A stretch of 64,000 bases of DNA, taken from Mucidula mucida. Taxonomy: Eukaryota; Basidiomycota; Agaricomycetes; Agaricales; Physalacriaceae. This document shows, in pieces, positions 45,600 to 55,577 of this stretch. The translations under genes were made by a program, and so were the position numbers. How positions within the stretch are numbered: position 1 is the stretch's first letter; each line of letters starts with the position of its first letter. The stretch lies in the NCBI GenBank assembly GCA_015501055.1, contig JADNYV010000037.1, positions 62,001 through 126,000 on the forward strand. The letters run 5' to 3'. Under the pieces are notes generated by a model that saw only the letters and a list, made by a program, of their open reading frames with translations, was not told the origin of the DNA and ran no database searches.

Positions 45600-46529
45600 A
45601 TGTCCAACGAAGCACCCAAAACCGCTCCTCACACACCCGCTCATCACGCCGATGTCGAAATCAAAGGCCGATCCCTTGTCAACAAGCCTTACGACTATGA
45701 CGGGGACAAGTCCAAGTACAAGAGCTGGTGGCGATCGATGTTCACATACATCCGTGACAAGAAGAACAACCTCACATCTGACTCCGAAAGGATCGATGTT
45801 GTTCTCTCCTACATCCGAGGAGATCATGTAGATGCATGGGTCCAGAACTACTCGGACCAGAACTTCGACGAGGAAGAAGAGGAATGGACAGTCTCTTGGA
45901 CGGAGTTCAAGGAAGACTTGAAGGAGCGATTTGTGGATTCCAATCTCGCGCGAGACGCGCAAGACCAGATCGAGCGGTTGCGCCAGGGGCAAGACACCGC
46001 TCAAGATTTCTTCCAGAAGTGCGAGGTCCTGCTCACTCAGGCAGGATACTCAAAGGATGACGCATTCGTCGTACGACTTCTCGAGACCAATGTCAACGAG
46101 AAGATCATCGACCAGATCTATGGCAGCCGAGACGGGTTGCCAGAGAAGTACAAGGATTGGAAGGCACAGATCCTTCAGATTGATCAGCTATGGAGAAGGC
46201 GGGCGGCAAGCAAGAGGTCCGGCATGCAGTCCCGGCCTCAAGCTCCGCAGGTGGCTACATCGAGAGCTAATCCTACGAACCCACCTCCAACACCGATCAC
46301 ACGACGAGATGCCACCGGTGTTACCTATGGAGGAGCCGGCAGGCCGATGGACATCGACAATGCACATCGAAGAGGACTTTGCTTCAGCTGTGGCGAACAC
46401 GGCCACGTCAGCAGGTTCTGTCCGAAGAAGGGTCGACCCCAGACGATTCGGGGTTTATGGACCGAGATGAATGACGAGGAGAAGAAGAAGCTGGCCGAAG
46501 AGTTGGGTTTTGCGAAGCTCCCGCAGTAG
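45600..46529 (+). CDS. Gypsy-3 gag, intact (309 aa)
   Basis: Open from MSNEAPKTAPHTPAHHADVE to the stop at 46529. Residues about 40-200 form the gag core (SWWRSMFTYIRDKKNNLTSD; FKEDLKERFVDSNLARDAQD), and CFSCGEHGHVSRFC near residue 259 is a CCHC zinc knuckle that binds RNA. The product would form the virus-like particle in the cytoplasm. This is the only intact gag in the window and the reference for the damaged copies at 17173 and 42720. Confidence 0.92.
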   Translation: MSNEAPKTAPHTPAHHADVEIKGRSLVNKPYDYDGDKSKYKSWWRSMFTYIRDKKNNLTSDSERIDVVLSYIRGDHVDAWVQNYSDQNFDEEEEEWTVSWTEFKEDLKERFVDSNLARDAQDQIERLRQGQDTAQDFFQKCEVLLTQAGYSKDDAFVVRLLETNVNEKIIDQIYGSRDGLPEKYKDWKAQILQIDQLWRRRAASKRSGMQSRPQAPQVATSRANPTNPPPTPITRRDATGVTYGGAGRPMDIDNAHRRGLCFSCGEHGHVSRFCPKKGRPQTIRGLWTEMNDEEKKKLAEELGFAKLPQ

Positions 46530-46564
46530 ACGCAGTCCTGCCGGAGCAGTCATCAAGGAAAGGG

Positions 46565-49500
46565 TTGTCAGATGCAGAATCTATTTACAGTACGGGTACT
46601 GAAACATCTAAAATATCATCGACGACTTTACCACCAAAACCTGCGAAAGAAAGATTTGAGCCAAATACGCCCGAGTGGATCGCACAACGGCTAAGAGAGG
46701 ATGACGTGTCGAGAGCAGTGGGAATTTTGAGAGCATGGATGCCGGAGCGGAGAGAGAGAGAAGCGACGGAGGAGAAGGTGATGGCGATCAGAGCGTTGAC
46801 AAAGGAAGCTGCGGTGGAAGTTGTGACGGAGTTGAAAAAGTCGAGGAAGTACATCCGGGGAACAAAGGGGCAAGACATGAAACTCCGAGTAACCATAGAG
46901 AGCGTGCACACAGGCTCTCAATGGGAAACGAGTGCCCTTCTTGACAGTGGAGCAACGGGTTCTTGCATCAATAAAGAATTCGTCGAGAAGAACGGACTCC
47001 CGATCAAGGAGTTACCGGTCAAGCTCCCTGTCTACAATGCGGATGGAACCCTAAACGAGGGAGGAGCAATCGAAGGTTTTGTGGAGGTCGGATGAAGATC
47101 GGTGATCACGCAGAAAAGATCGAGTTGGCCGTCACCAATCTTGGCAAAACAAGCATCTTTTTGGGGCTAGATTGGTTACGATATCACAACCCCACGATCA
47201 ACTGGACGGAATCCACGTTGACTTTTGATCGATGCCCAGACCGTTGTGGCTATCTACCCGAGTACAACTCACCGGAAGATGAAGGAGAAGACGTAGAAGA
47301 GAAGTTGGAAGAGGGAGAGCGTTTGTTCTGGATGGACTGGGACAACTATTGCAAAAGCGGAGAAAAGCTGAGATCACAACAGCCTTCATCCGCTGCTGCA
47401 CCTTACATCGAGGAATTTTCCGATGTATTCAGCAAGGCGGACTTTGACAAGTTACCGGAGCGAAGACCCTGGGATCACGCGATAGAACTTACGCCTGGTT
47501 CCAAACCAGTTGACTGCAAGGTTTATCCCCTTAGTCCATCCGAGCAGAAGGCGTTAGATGAGTTCCTGGAAGAAAACATACGGACGGGACATATACGGCC
47601 ATCAATTTCACCTATGGCATCACCCTTCTTCTTTGTCAAAAAGAAGGATGGAAGCCTTCGGCCAGTACAGGATTATCGGAAGTTGAACGACATGACAATC
47701 AAGAACCGATACCCCTTGCCGTTGATTCAGGAGCTTATCGACAAGTTGAAGGGAGCAAAGGTTTTCACAAAGATGGATGTCCGATGGGGTTACAATAACA
47801 TCCGGATCAAAAAGGCGATGAGTGGAAAGCGGCGTTTAGAACAAACCGAGGCCTGTTCGAGCCCTCAGTCATGTTCTTCGGACTTACAAACTCGCCGGCA
47901 ACGTTCCAATCGTTCATGAATCATATTCTGAAGGAGTTGATCGATGAAGGACATGTTATAGTTTACTTAGATGACATACTTATCTTTACGAACACATTGG
48001 AAGAACATAGGCATATTGTACGACGAGTATTAGAGATATTGCGAGTAAATAAGTTGTATCTAAAACCCGAGAAATGTAGTTTTGAGGCACATACTGTAGA
48101 TTACTTGGGAGTTATTGTTGGAGGAGGAGAAGTGAAGATGGATCCGGCAAAAGTGGCCGTAGTGAAGGAATGGAAGGAGCCGACGAAGAAGAAGGAAGTA
48201 CAGTCATTCCTGGGCTTCTGCAACTTCTACCGACGTTTCATCCGGGGATTTGCGGGAGTAGCAAAGCCATTGACATCGCTAACCGGGAAGGGCGAGTGGA
48301 TTTGGGGCATGGAGCAGCACGAGGTGTTTGAGGAGTTGAAGCAGAGGATGACAAAAGAACCCGTTCTGATCGTACCACGCGACGACGGCAAGTTTTGAGT
48401 CGAGGCAGACTCCTCAAACTATGCGAACGGGGCGGTTCTTTCCAGTTGGTTGACGGAAAATGCAGACCAGTAGCCTTTCGGTCTCGTGCGCTGAACAAAG
48501 TAGAGCGCAATTATGAGATCTACGACAAAGAGATGATGGCGATTATGGACTCAATTGACGACTGGAGACAATATCTCCTTGGAGCAAAGGAAACGGTGGA
48601 GGTGTTTACCGATCATCAAAACCTCCAGTACTTCCGAAAGCCACAGAAGTTGAATCGGAGGCAGGCGAGATAGGTTACGGAGTTAGCGGAGTATGACATA
48701 CAGATGATTCACAAGCCGGGCAAGACGATGGGGAAAGCTGATGCCTTGTCAAGGATGACAGGCCTTGAGAAGGGGGAAAAAGATAACGAAAACGTTGTTT
48801 TGCTCAAGCCGGAGTTTTTTATTTCACAAATTCAATTTTCTTTACATACAATAGATACACCAGAGGACAAATTACTTAACAAAATCAAACAAAGAAAAGG
48901 AAACAAAGACAGATATGTATAAAAAGCATTAGAAAACAAAGAAAAAGGATGGGAAGAGAAGGAAAATAGACTTATTATGTGGAAAGATTGTATTTACATA
49001 CCGAAGGACAAGGAATTGCGGGGAAAAGTTATTGGAATGCACCAACACACAGCTTGCAGGGCATCCGGGACGGTACAAGACTCTCGAGTTGATCACACGC
49101 ACCTATTGGTGGCCAGGAATCAGCCGAGACGTCCGTGAATACGTAGAAGGGTGTCAAAAATGTCAGGTTACAAAGTCACATCGCACGAAGCCGGCTGCAC
49201 CTCTTCATCCTATTGATGTGCCAAGCGAGCCATGGGAGATAGTAGGGACGGACATGATTGGAGAGCTGCCGGAATCAGGAGGATACAACACGATCAGCAC
49301 GTTTGTGGACCATTTCACCAAGCGATTACGTATCATACCGACACACACCACTCTGACGTCAGAAGGCATGGCTCGTATTTACCGCGATCACATCTTTCCT
49401 ATACATGGATTACCGCGGCAGATGATACATGATCGAGGGCCGCAATATCACTCACGCTTCATGAAGGAGTTGTACCGGTTGCTGGGCATTGAAGGGAATT

Positions 49501-50451
49501 TTACAACAGCGTATCATCCACAGGCAAATGGGCAGACGGAACGGCTGAACCAAGAGATAGAACATTTCTTACGGTTATTCGTCAACTATCATCAGAACGA
49601 CTGGCATGAATGGCTACCCTCTGCTGAATTCGTTTACAACGATCGAGTTCACTCGGCGACCAAAGTCACTCCGTTCTTTGCAGACATGGGCAGACATCCC
49701 TACAAAGGCACCGCTCCGAAAACGGCATCAAGAAATGAGACTGCGCAGGAGTTTGCCGACGGCATGAGGAAGACATGGGATGAAGTGGGGTCAGCATTGA
49801 AGATGGCAAAAGAGGACATGAAACGGTTTTATGACAGGAAGCGAACAGAGGCAGTAGAGTACAAGGAAGGCGACAAAGTATGGCTGGAAGGGACGAATCT
49901 CAGCACGGATCGACCAATGAAGAAGCTCGATGACAAACGATTCGGGCCGTTCAAAGTGATCAAGAAAGTCGGGACGAGCTCTTACAAGCTCCAGATTCCT
50001 CACACATGGAAAAGCATTCATCCCGTGTTCAATGAGGCCCTGCTGACGCCTTACCATGAGCCGCAATTTCCGACGCAACCCCGAGACACGCGTCCACCAC
50101 CTGTGCTGGAAGGAGCCGAACCGGAATGGGAGGTCGAGAAAGTTGAATTCCCGGAAGTACCGCGGGGGTTTTCAATACAAGGTTCATTGGAAGGGTTATG
50201 GCACACACGAGCAGACATGGGAACCGGCATGCAATCTCAAAAATGCCGACGAAGCCATCAGTGATTTCCACCAACAATATCCGAACAAGCCGAAGCCACC
50301 CGCGCTTGCTCGCATTGAAGTCCCCATGTCGCAATTTCCATCACATCTATTCCGACCCATGCCACCGCCCAATACCGAACCCCTCGACGTCACGCTACCC
50401 TCTGCAGCCCTCATGGAGCGACTCTGGCGCAGAATGGAACTTGCGCCTTAA
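46565..50451 (+). pseudogene. Gypsy-3 pol: PR-RT-RH-IN-chromodomain, multiply disrupted
   Basis: Protease [15 protein letters not shown] (about 46940), reverse transcriptase with [18 protein letters not shown] and VYLDDILIF (about 47967), RNase H (48395-48673), integrase (49032-50150: GTDMIGELPESGGYNTISTF; MIHDRGPQYHSRFMKE; PQANGQTERLNQE) and a chromodomain (50150-50270). Compared with Gypsy-1 there is an extra A near 46560, a lost C near 47091, a lost base near 47815, CGA-to-TGA at 48396, TGG-to-TAG near 48672, CAA-to-TAA near 48920, a small deletion near 49045 and an indel near 50145. The copy cannot make a full polyprotein. Confidence 0.9.
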
Positions 50452-50462
50452 GGAGGGGGTGA
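50450..50462 (+). promoter_or_regulatory. Polypurine tract of Gypsy-3
   Basis: AAGGAGGGGGTGA directly precedes the 3' LTR at 50463. Confidence 0.8.
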
Positions 50463-50992
50463 TGTTATGAATCGCCATATTTTCACATTTCCACATCTTA
50501 TTATATCTTATCGGGAGCCTTGTCTTATCAACCAACGGACCGTTTCATCATCTGTTTCGTCACCGATCATACCCCTTTTCATTACCGAAGCCGTACTCAT
50601 GTCGGACACACGCCCAACACATGGATGACATCATACATGCCGACACCTCATGGACTCCCTATTGTATACACACCGCCGACACTCGTAGCACACATGGTCG
50701 TTTCAGTATTATTACTTACATGCAGTCACCACTCGTATTTAATGGTTTCACGGACTAGTAGCATACAACGCTGGGTCAAGGGCGTGGAGCATCCCTAGTG
50801 GAAACACGTATGGACAAGGAGCTTCAAACACAGACTTACTAGTATATAAGCAGTAGTGTAGTATCATTGTACTTTAGTTCCGATCTCGTTTATACACCTG
50901 GCCTAGCCTAGTTCTACGAACGCGAACGCTTTCTTCCTTAAGTTCTTGCTGTGGTACCTGGTTGAGTCTCGTGGCTTAGTCAGTCGCTAACA
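50463..50992 (+). repeat. Gypsy-3 3' LTR
   Basis: 530 bp, about 99 percent identical to 44472-45000 by eye. Confidence 0.92.
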
Positions 50993-50997
50993 ACTAG

Positions 50998-51289
50998 TCC
51001 GTGAAACCATTAAATACAAGTGGTGACTGCATGTAAGTAATAATACTGAAACGACCATGTGTGCTACGAGTGTCGGCGGTGTGTATACAATAGGGAGTCC
51101 ATGAGGTGTCGGCATGTATGATGTCATCCATGTGTTGGGCATGTGTCCAACATGAGTACGGCTTTGGTAATGAAGAAGGAGTATGATCGGTGACGAAACA
51201 GATGACGAAACAGTCTGTTGGCTGATAAGACAAGCCCCCAATAAGATATGATGAGATGTGAAAATGTGAAAATATGGCAATTCATAACA
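50998..51289 (-). repeat. Gypsy-2 right LTR, second part
   Basis: Continues the LTR broken at 44471 after the repeated ACTAG, ending ATTCATAACA at 51289. Confidence 0.88.
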
Positions 51290-51573
51290 TGTACCGGTGC
51301 ATGTATATGTGAGGATTGAACTTGCCTCTGACAACTTTGTTCCTGCACCTTTGGATGAGGAAGAGGCGAAAGTGTTGGTTGATTCCCTCGATCCCGATAC
51401 ACGCAGTTTAACACGCGCTGACTGCAGCCAGGTAAATTTACAATATCGATTACAGTAACATTTGTGGACCAACAGCAGATTAAGGACAAATACAGGTAAT
51501 GAGCTAGTGATACAATGTCAATATTTAGTCACCACCTCTAAATGTCCGTCTCCGTCATATCACTTCACAACCT
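51290..51573. other. Flank of Gypsy-2, possible exon remnant
   Basis: On the plus strand a 47-codon frame from 51290 reads ELASDNFVPAPLDEEEAKVL then DSLDPDTRSLTRADCSQ and ends at a GTAAAT donor-like site. It looks like a coding exon cut by the retrotransposon, but its other part is not found at the left flank (39206). Confidence 0.3.
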
Positions 51574-51900
51574 TCATTGGCCTTTGCTGCTAATCATATC
51601 TAGCGCCTTCTGGTAGTCACGGACTGCAAACACGTTGGTGACCATGCCCTTGACGCTGATCTTTCGCCGTCCAGATAATCAACGGCACGGGGGAAGCAGT
51701 GAGTTGGAGCAAAAGACCCGATGATCTAAAGACAAGAATAAGCACCAGATTATCTGAACCACAAATAGGTATACCTGAACTTTGTTGCCAAAGATCTTAG
51801 ACGGTTTCCAGTGGACCAGAGCCTCCACGATGGACCTAGTTGATCGTAGTGGCAACCGCCTCAGCACCAGTGGCTTAAACCTGAAAGCGTTGGAAGAGAT
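51574..51900 (-). pseudogene. C-terminal fragment of a zinc-type alcohol dehydrogenase (MDR family)
   Basis: Minus-strand pieces read ATGAEAVATTIN, a TAG stop, VHRGG, then in another frame VHWKPSKIFGNKVQ, a 49-nt intron (GTATAC...TCTTTAG) and IIGSFAPTHCFPRAVDYLDG, VKGMVTNVFAVRDYQKALDM to the stop at 51574. The pattern ATGAE...HRGG...GSF...FP.AVDYL...V..F...DYQKALD is that of the C-terminal half of medium-chain dehydrogenases that oxidise alcohols or polyols with NAD(P). The zinc-binding N-terminal domain is missing and the frame is broken. Confidence 0.55.
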
Positions 51901-52075
51901 GGAGAACAAAACATGTCATTGCACCAAATCCATATGGATATCCCTTCTTCATGTGATCCCACTGGTTCGCAACATTGATCTCCTGGGCAATGGGCGTCTT
52001 GATACTACCTGAGTAGTCTACACACGACGTTTCTTTATCGTAACCAAGAATTGCTCTATTGAACATGGTTAGGTA
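51901..52075 (-). other. Short open frame of unknown origin
   Basis: A 63-codon minus-strand frame (MFNRAILGYDKETSCVDYSG, then QEINVANQWDHMKKGYPYGF) lies between the dehydrogenase fragment and the gene at 52076. It may be an exon of either neighbour. No family recognised. Confidence 0.3.
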
Positions 52076-52652
52076 CTAGAAAGAAGGCACAGAGAGAGGG
52101 CACACCACAACTGAATAATTCGGATGGTAGTCCTTGACCCAGCGAAATGTGAATCCCGTAGTATCCACCACCAAGCCACCGCCGTCATCGTGAAGGCGAC
52201 GAGCGAGATATGCCAAGCAGGCCTGGTCTTTCTCCGTCTCTTGTGCGAATGGTGCGTTGACGATATCTTTAAGCTGGGATTTGCCCGTGTAGTCGATATG
52301 ACGGGTTGGAACGAAGAACGAGGTGACTGTCGCGTACGTCTCCTCGTCCGCGTCCTCGTCCTCGTACTCGTCCTTGGTTTCGGGGACATCTGATTCGTAA
52401 AGAGCTGAACAATATAAAGTATGAGAAGAGCTTGCAATGGACAAGAGGAGACACACCCAGAACTGTAGGAATTCTGTGATTTCTGCACCAAACGTCAAAT
52501 ACACAGACACAACTCTCAAGGTCATACAACTCTCTCGGTCGCGAGCGAAGTGCCGGCATTTGGGCGACCATGTTCATGAATGCCTGGGGCGACATCTCAT
52601 AACCCGAGAATATAGCAAATTCTGTCTTGCGAACGCGGCGACGTGATGCCAT
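52076..52652 (-). CDS. Unknown small protein, two exons (174 aa)
   Basis: Exon 1 is 52652-52457 (MASRRRVRKTEFAIFSGYEM ... FDVWCRNHRIPTVL) and exon 2 is 52404-52076 (ESDVPETKDEYEDEDADEET ... GLVVDTTGFTFRWVKDYHPN). The intron has a GTGTGT donor and TTCAG acceptor, and the frame is open throughout. The protein starts basic and has a short acidic stretch; no domain is recognised. It is divergent from the gene at 52769 with about 120-140 bp between the start codons, so they share a bidirectional promoter. Confidence 0.55.
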
Positions 52653-52768
52653 GGTGGTAGAATGGAGAGTGCAATATGGTTGATGTGAGTCAGATGAGGT
52701 GCACGTCACATGAGGGACGGGCCGTCCGGACCGGCTTCTCGAGGCTCACGGTCTCTTGAGTCTTTCTC
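52653..52768. promoter_or_regulatory. Shared promoter of a divergent gene pair
   Basis: About 116 bp between opposing start codons at 52652 and 52769 (137 bp if the second gene starts at 52790). No clear TATA box is seen. Confidence 0.4.
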
Positions 52769-53749
52769 TTGACACTGACAGTGACAAGCATGCCGCCAAG
52801 ATTTGACCCCGCGGAGAACTTGCCACCGGCTCTTCAGGAGCGTCTGGACGGGTGGATAACTAGTCCCCCGCGACGTCAATTCCAGGCGTACGGACCCTTG
52901 ACTGCCTACCTTCAAGGGCACAAATTTCGATCCGACCGTTTCCTGGTCAAGCCCCAGAAACTACTACGACAGGAGATTGACGGTGGTACGTATTCAATTT
53001 TTTTGAAAATAACTTTAGACTGATCCTCGGTTACTATTAGTGCCTGTCGACAGTGACGAGGATGGGGACAGTGACGAGGATGGGGACAACAGTGACGAGG
53101 ATGGCGACAACAGTGACAAGGATGGGGACAACAGTGACGAGGATGGCGACAACAGTGACAAGGATGGCGACAACAGTGACGAGGATGGCGACAACAATGA
53201 TGAGGATGGTGACAACAGTAACGAGGATGATGAAGACAGTGATGAGGAAAACGCTCTAGCTAACACTTCATTCGACTCAGCCGGTGCCGTACTCATGTTA
53301 TCATACTTAAAAGTCCATTTACTGTATCCACAGGTGCTACAGTACTCAACCAGGCGTCATTGTTCCCTGATTTCTCTGTTGAACGATACTGGGGAGCAGA
53401 TGACAACACCAACCGCAACCCAGACATTGTGCGCATTGTGGTTGAAGTAGGATCACTCGTGACACTGAATCAAGCAATGGAAAATGCCCCCAGGAGACGT
53501 GCAGCTGCTCGTCGTCGCGTCCGGGAGGTTGTTACAAGGCAACTTGAAGTTTATCTGGCACGTGTTGGGGATCGGTTCTGTGACCGACTTCTGGGGGTGG
53601 CAATGATTGGGAATCAGGTGGCATTACGCGTCAGAACAAACAGGAGCGTGCAGGATACCACCCTCATTCCGGGTATTGAACGCCGCTGGATACGATTTGA
53701 TAATCAACGATTTATCCAAAAATTAAATACAATGCGTAATATGTTGTGA
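52769..53749 (+). CDS. Unknown protein with acidic DNSDEDG repeats, three exons
   Basis: Exons 52769-52985, 53041-53283 and 53334-53749 join in frame (introns GTACGT...TATTAG and GTGCCG...CCACAG) to give about 291 residues, or 284 if translation starts at the in-frame MPPRFDPAENLPP (52790). The N-terminal part reads RFDPAENLPPALQERLDGWI; the middle is an acidic tandem repeat; the C-terminal part (FPDFSVERYWGADDNTNRNP ... RRRAAARRRVREVVTRQLEV) has an arginine-rich stretch and a compact end. The layout suggests a host hypothetical protein with a disordered acidic linker. No function can be assigned. Confidence 0.6.
53050..53244 (+). repeat. In-frame 21-bp tandem repeat (DNSDEDG)n
   Basis: Units of GACAACAGTGACGAGGATGG with small variants (one starts as an 18-bp unit lacking AAC), about nine units, coding for D-N-S-(D/N)-(E/K)-D-G. 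Length changes in multiples of 21 would keep the frame, so this is a likely site of length polymorphism. Confidence 0.85.
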
Positions 53750-53790
53750 TATGTAACTGGCCGGGTTTATTGTACTTACCTATCAGTATG

Positions 53791-54596
53791 TCACAAAAAA
53801 GGTTTACCACTCAATACACTAGGGACAGCAGTTCGTCCACCCCATTTCGTATCTGCGTACCATCCTTTGGTTCGCTTGAGTGGGGCGATGTCACTTCCGC
53901 GGTAGGATTCAAGACTCCTTCCCTCTTGCCTTTCTCATCTCACATCCCGTCCGTATCAGGACATAGGGTTATTCTTTCACAGGTTGCGAGCGCTGCTCTG
54001 GTGTTACCCTCATGCCTGTGCCTCTGTCAGTCTCGCTCCTCATCTCGCATCTGACTCGTGGGGCGGTTCTGGGTGGACTCAGAGGCTTGGATGGCTTGTT
54101 GATGCCTTCGTCAACTTGTCTGCTTTCAGCTGTAAGCCCCGGCCCATCTTTCAACATTCATCTCTGACTCTCAACTTTGTTAGCGAATCCTGCTTTGACT
54201 GCTCTTTCGCCGTCTCATCATGGCTTGCTTGACATTGCCACACTCCCAGCACCCCACGCGTTACTATCAGCTAGCGACAAGCACTCTGTACTGCGTGGTC
54301 TCTCGTCTGCTGCCACATCCGGAGAGAACAACATTGCCTTCAAATGCACAAGGAAGAGGCTCGTCTTCGAAACATTACATTTGGATGCTGAAGGCGGTGT
54401 AGGCGAGCGACGGACGGCGCCCTCTAGTCTTCAAAGCGATGATGGCCATCACGCCAAGACCGCGTCTGCATCACTAGATGTGCGCCTGGATAAAGAGGAA
54501 GCACAGGTCGCCGATATCAATCGGGTGGCCAAAACGAAGCCACCCAAGAAGAGGGTTGCCTTCCAGTCGGATCGTCCGGACTTGTACGACTTTTGA
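53791..54596 (+). pseudogene. ELP4: ELP4 (Elongator subunit 4), 3' fragment
   Basis: Three exons (to 53901; 53960-54131; 54184-54596) with good introns join in frame: STPFRICVPSFGSLEWGDVT, then HACASVSLAPHLASDSWGG, WTQRLGWLVDAFVNLSAFS, then PALTALSPSHHGLLDIATLP, CTRKRLVFETLHLDAEGGV and the end KKRVAFQSDRPDLYDF. These match the C-terminal half of Elp4/PAXNEB, a RecA-like subunit of the Elongator complex that helps modify wobble uridines of tRNA. The N-terminal half, including the nucleotide-binding fold start, is absent because a different gene ends at 53749. The piece is in frame but truncated, so it is a duplicated fragment unless the assembly is wrong here. Confidence 0.8.
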
Positions 54597-54649
54597 AGCA
54601 GTCATACACATACAGAGGGGTCTAACAAACCATCCATCCACATTGTCAC

Positions 54650-55570
54650 CTCAATAATGCACAAATTTGAGTGCCTCTAGGTTTACCCCCGCTGCGCTGA
54701 TGCACCCGTCCCATGACAGCTCTCTATCTCTCTCTCTCGCATAGTATAAGTATAGGCCGTGCTTCCCAGTCAAGTCGAAACACTCGACTAAGTCAATAGT
54801 GACTGATCGTCTCTCTCCCATACTATAGGCCATACAACCTCTGAGGCTGCGTGCTGCCTGCTTGACCTAGTCGACTAGTCCTCCAACAAAGGTAATACCC
54901 CCGTTCAAGGCTTGCCCAAGTTACCCCTTCCCACAATATAGGTAGAACGTCCTTCGAACGCCTTCTTGGCATCTCCAGTCATGAGGCGTGAAAGCCCATG
55001 TCCACCAAAGCGCGCTGGTACATTGACCAGCGTTGACTGATGCGCAGTCAACAAGCTTCACTAGTCTTCAATAGCCTTACAAGAATTGGCCTACTCAACT
55101 AGTCATCAACAAATGCAATACCCGTTCAAGACTTGCACCACTCCCTCAGTATAGGTAAAATGTCCTTTGAACGCCTACTATGAGGCGTGAAAGCCCCTGC
55201 CCACCAAAGCGCAAGCATACATTCACAAGATTGACTCAACCTTGACCCACTCCCATGCTATAGTTAGAGCCTTGCCTCACCATACATGGTGCACCAGCAA
55301 GCATGAAGCATGAAAGCCCCATCTCAAGCTTGACTCAACCTAAGTGTTGACTGAACCCACTCCCATACGATAGGCAGAGCCTCGTCCAACCATACATGCT
55401 GCACCAGCAAGCCTGAACCGTGACAGCCCCTGCCCACCAAAGCGCGAAGCGTACATTGTTACCAAACTGAAGCTTCCTGAACCGTTGAATGTTCCCACCA
55501 AGCACGCCTCACTTACGTCATCTTGACCAACTCACACCTTGCCGTCATCATCATTGACCTGAGTTTTACA
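54650..55570. repeat. Left block of an undescribed dispersed/tandem repeat
   Basis: At least four copies of a core that reads GGCGTGAAAGCCC, then TGCCCACCAAAGCGCGAGC, then GTACATT (near 54985, 55183, 55305, 55410), each preceded by CTCCCATACTATAGG-like boxes. The copies are irregularly spaced and diverged. A short CT-rich microsatellite lies near 54720. No protein-coding frame is conserved. The block ends just before the MND1 start at 55578. Confidence 0.75.
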
Positions 55571-55577
55571 CGTTCAA

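Larger units (their letters stand above)
44472..50992 (+). mobile_element. Gypsy-3: complete chromovirus nested in Gypsy-2, plus strand
   Basis: A 6521-bp element with LTRs at 44472-45000 and 50463-50992 and the target duplication ACTAG (44467-44471 and 50993-50997), inserted in the right LTR of Gypsy-2. The LTRs differ at about five positions, nearly all C-to-T or G-to-A at CpG sites plus one single-base gap. gag is open but pol has frameshifts and three substitution-type stops. It is closely related to Gypsy-1 in sequence and structure. Confidence 0.95.
39207..51289 (-). mobile_element. Gypsy-2: old, deleted, composite chromovirus carrying two nested insertions
   Basis: A minus-strand element of the same family. 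Left LTR 39207-39735; internal remnants 39736-40945 and 41486-44231; right LTR split as 44232-44471 and 50998-51289 by Gypsy-3. A solo LTR (40951-41480) interrupts the integrase. The internal part lacks everything between the end of RNase H and the protease, so reverse transcriptase is gone. The outer flanks show GCTGG on the left and TGTAC on the right, so no target duplication. The two LTRs also differ by several indels near their plus-strand start. Together these point to recombination between two different insertions. Confidence 0.85.

Noticed and set aside
51290..51430. Plus-strand exon-like frame as part of a gene continuing on the left side of Gypsy-2
   Set aside because: The left flank before 39207 does not continue the frame and no target duplication links the flanks.
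53015..53296. Minus-strand frame rich in SLLSPSS repeats
   Set aside because: It is the antisense shadow of the acidic DNSDEDG repeat on the plus strand.
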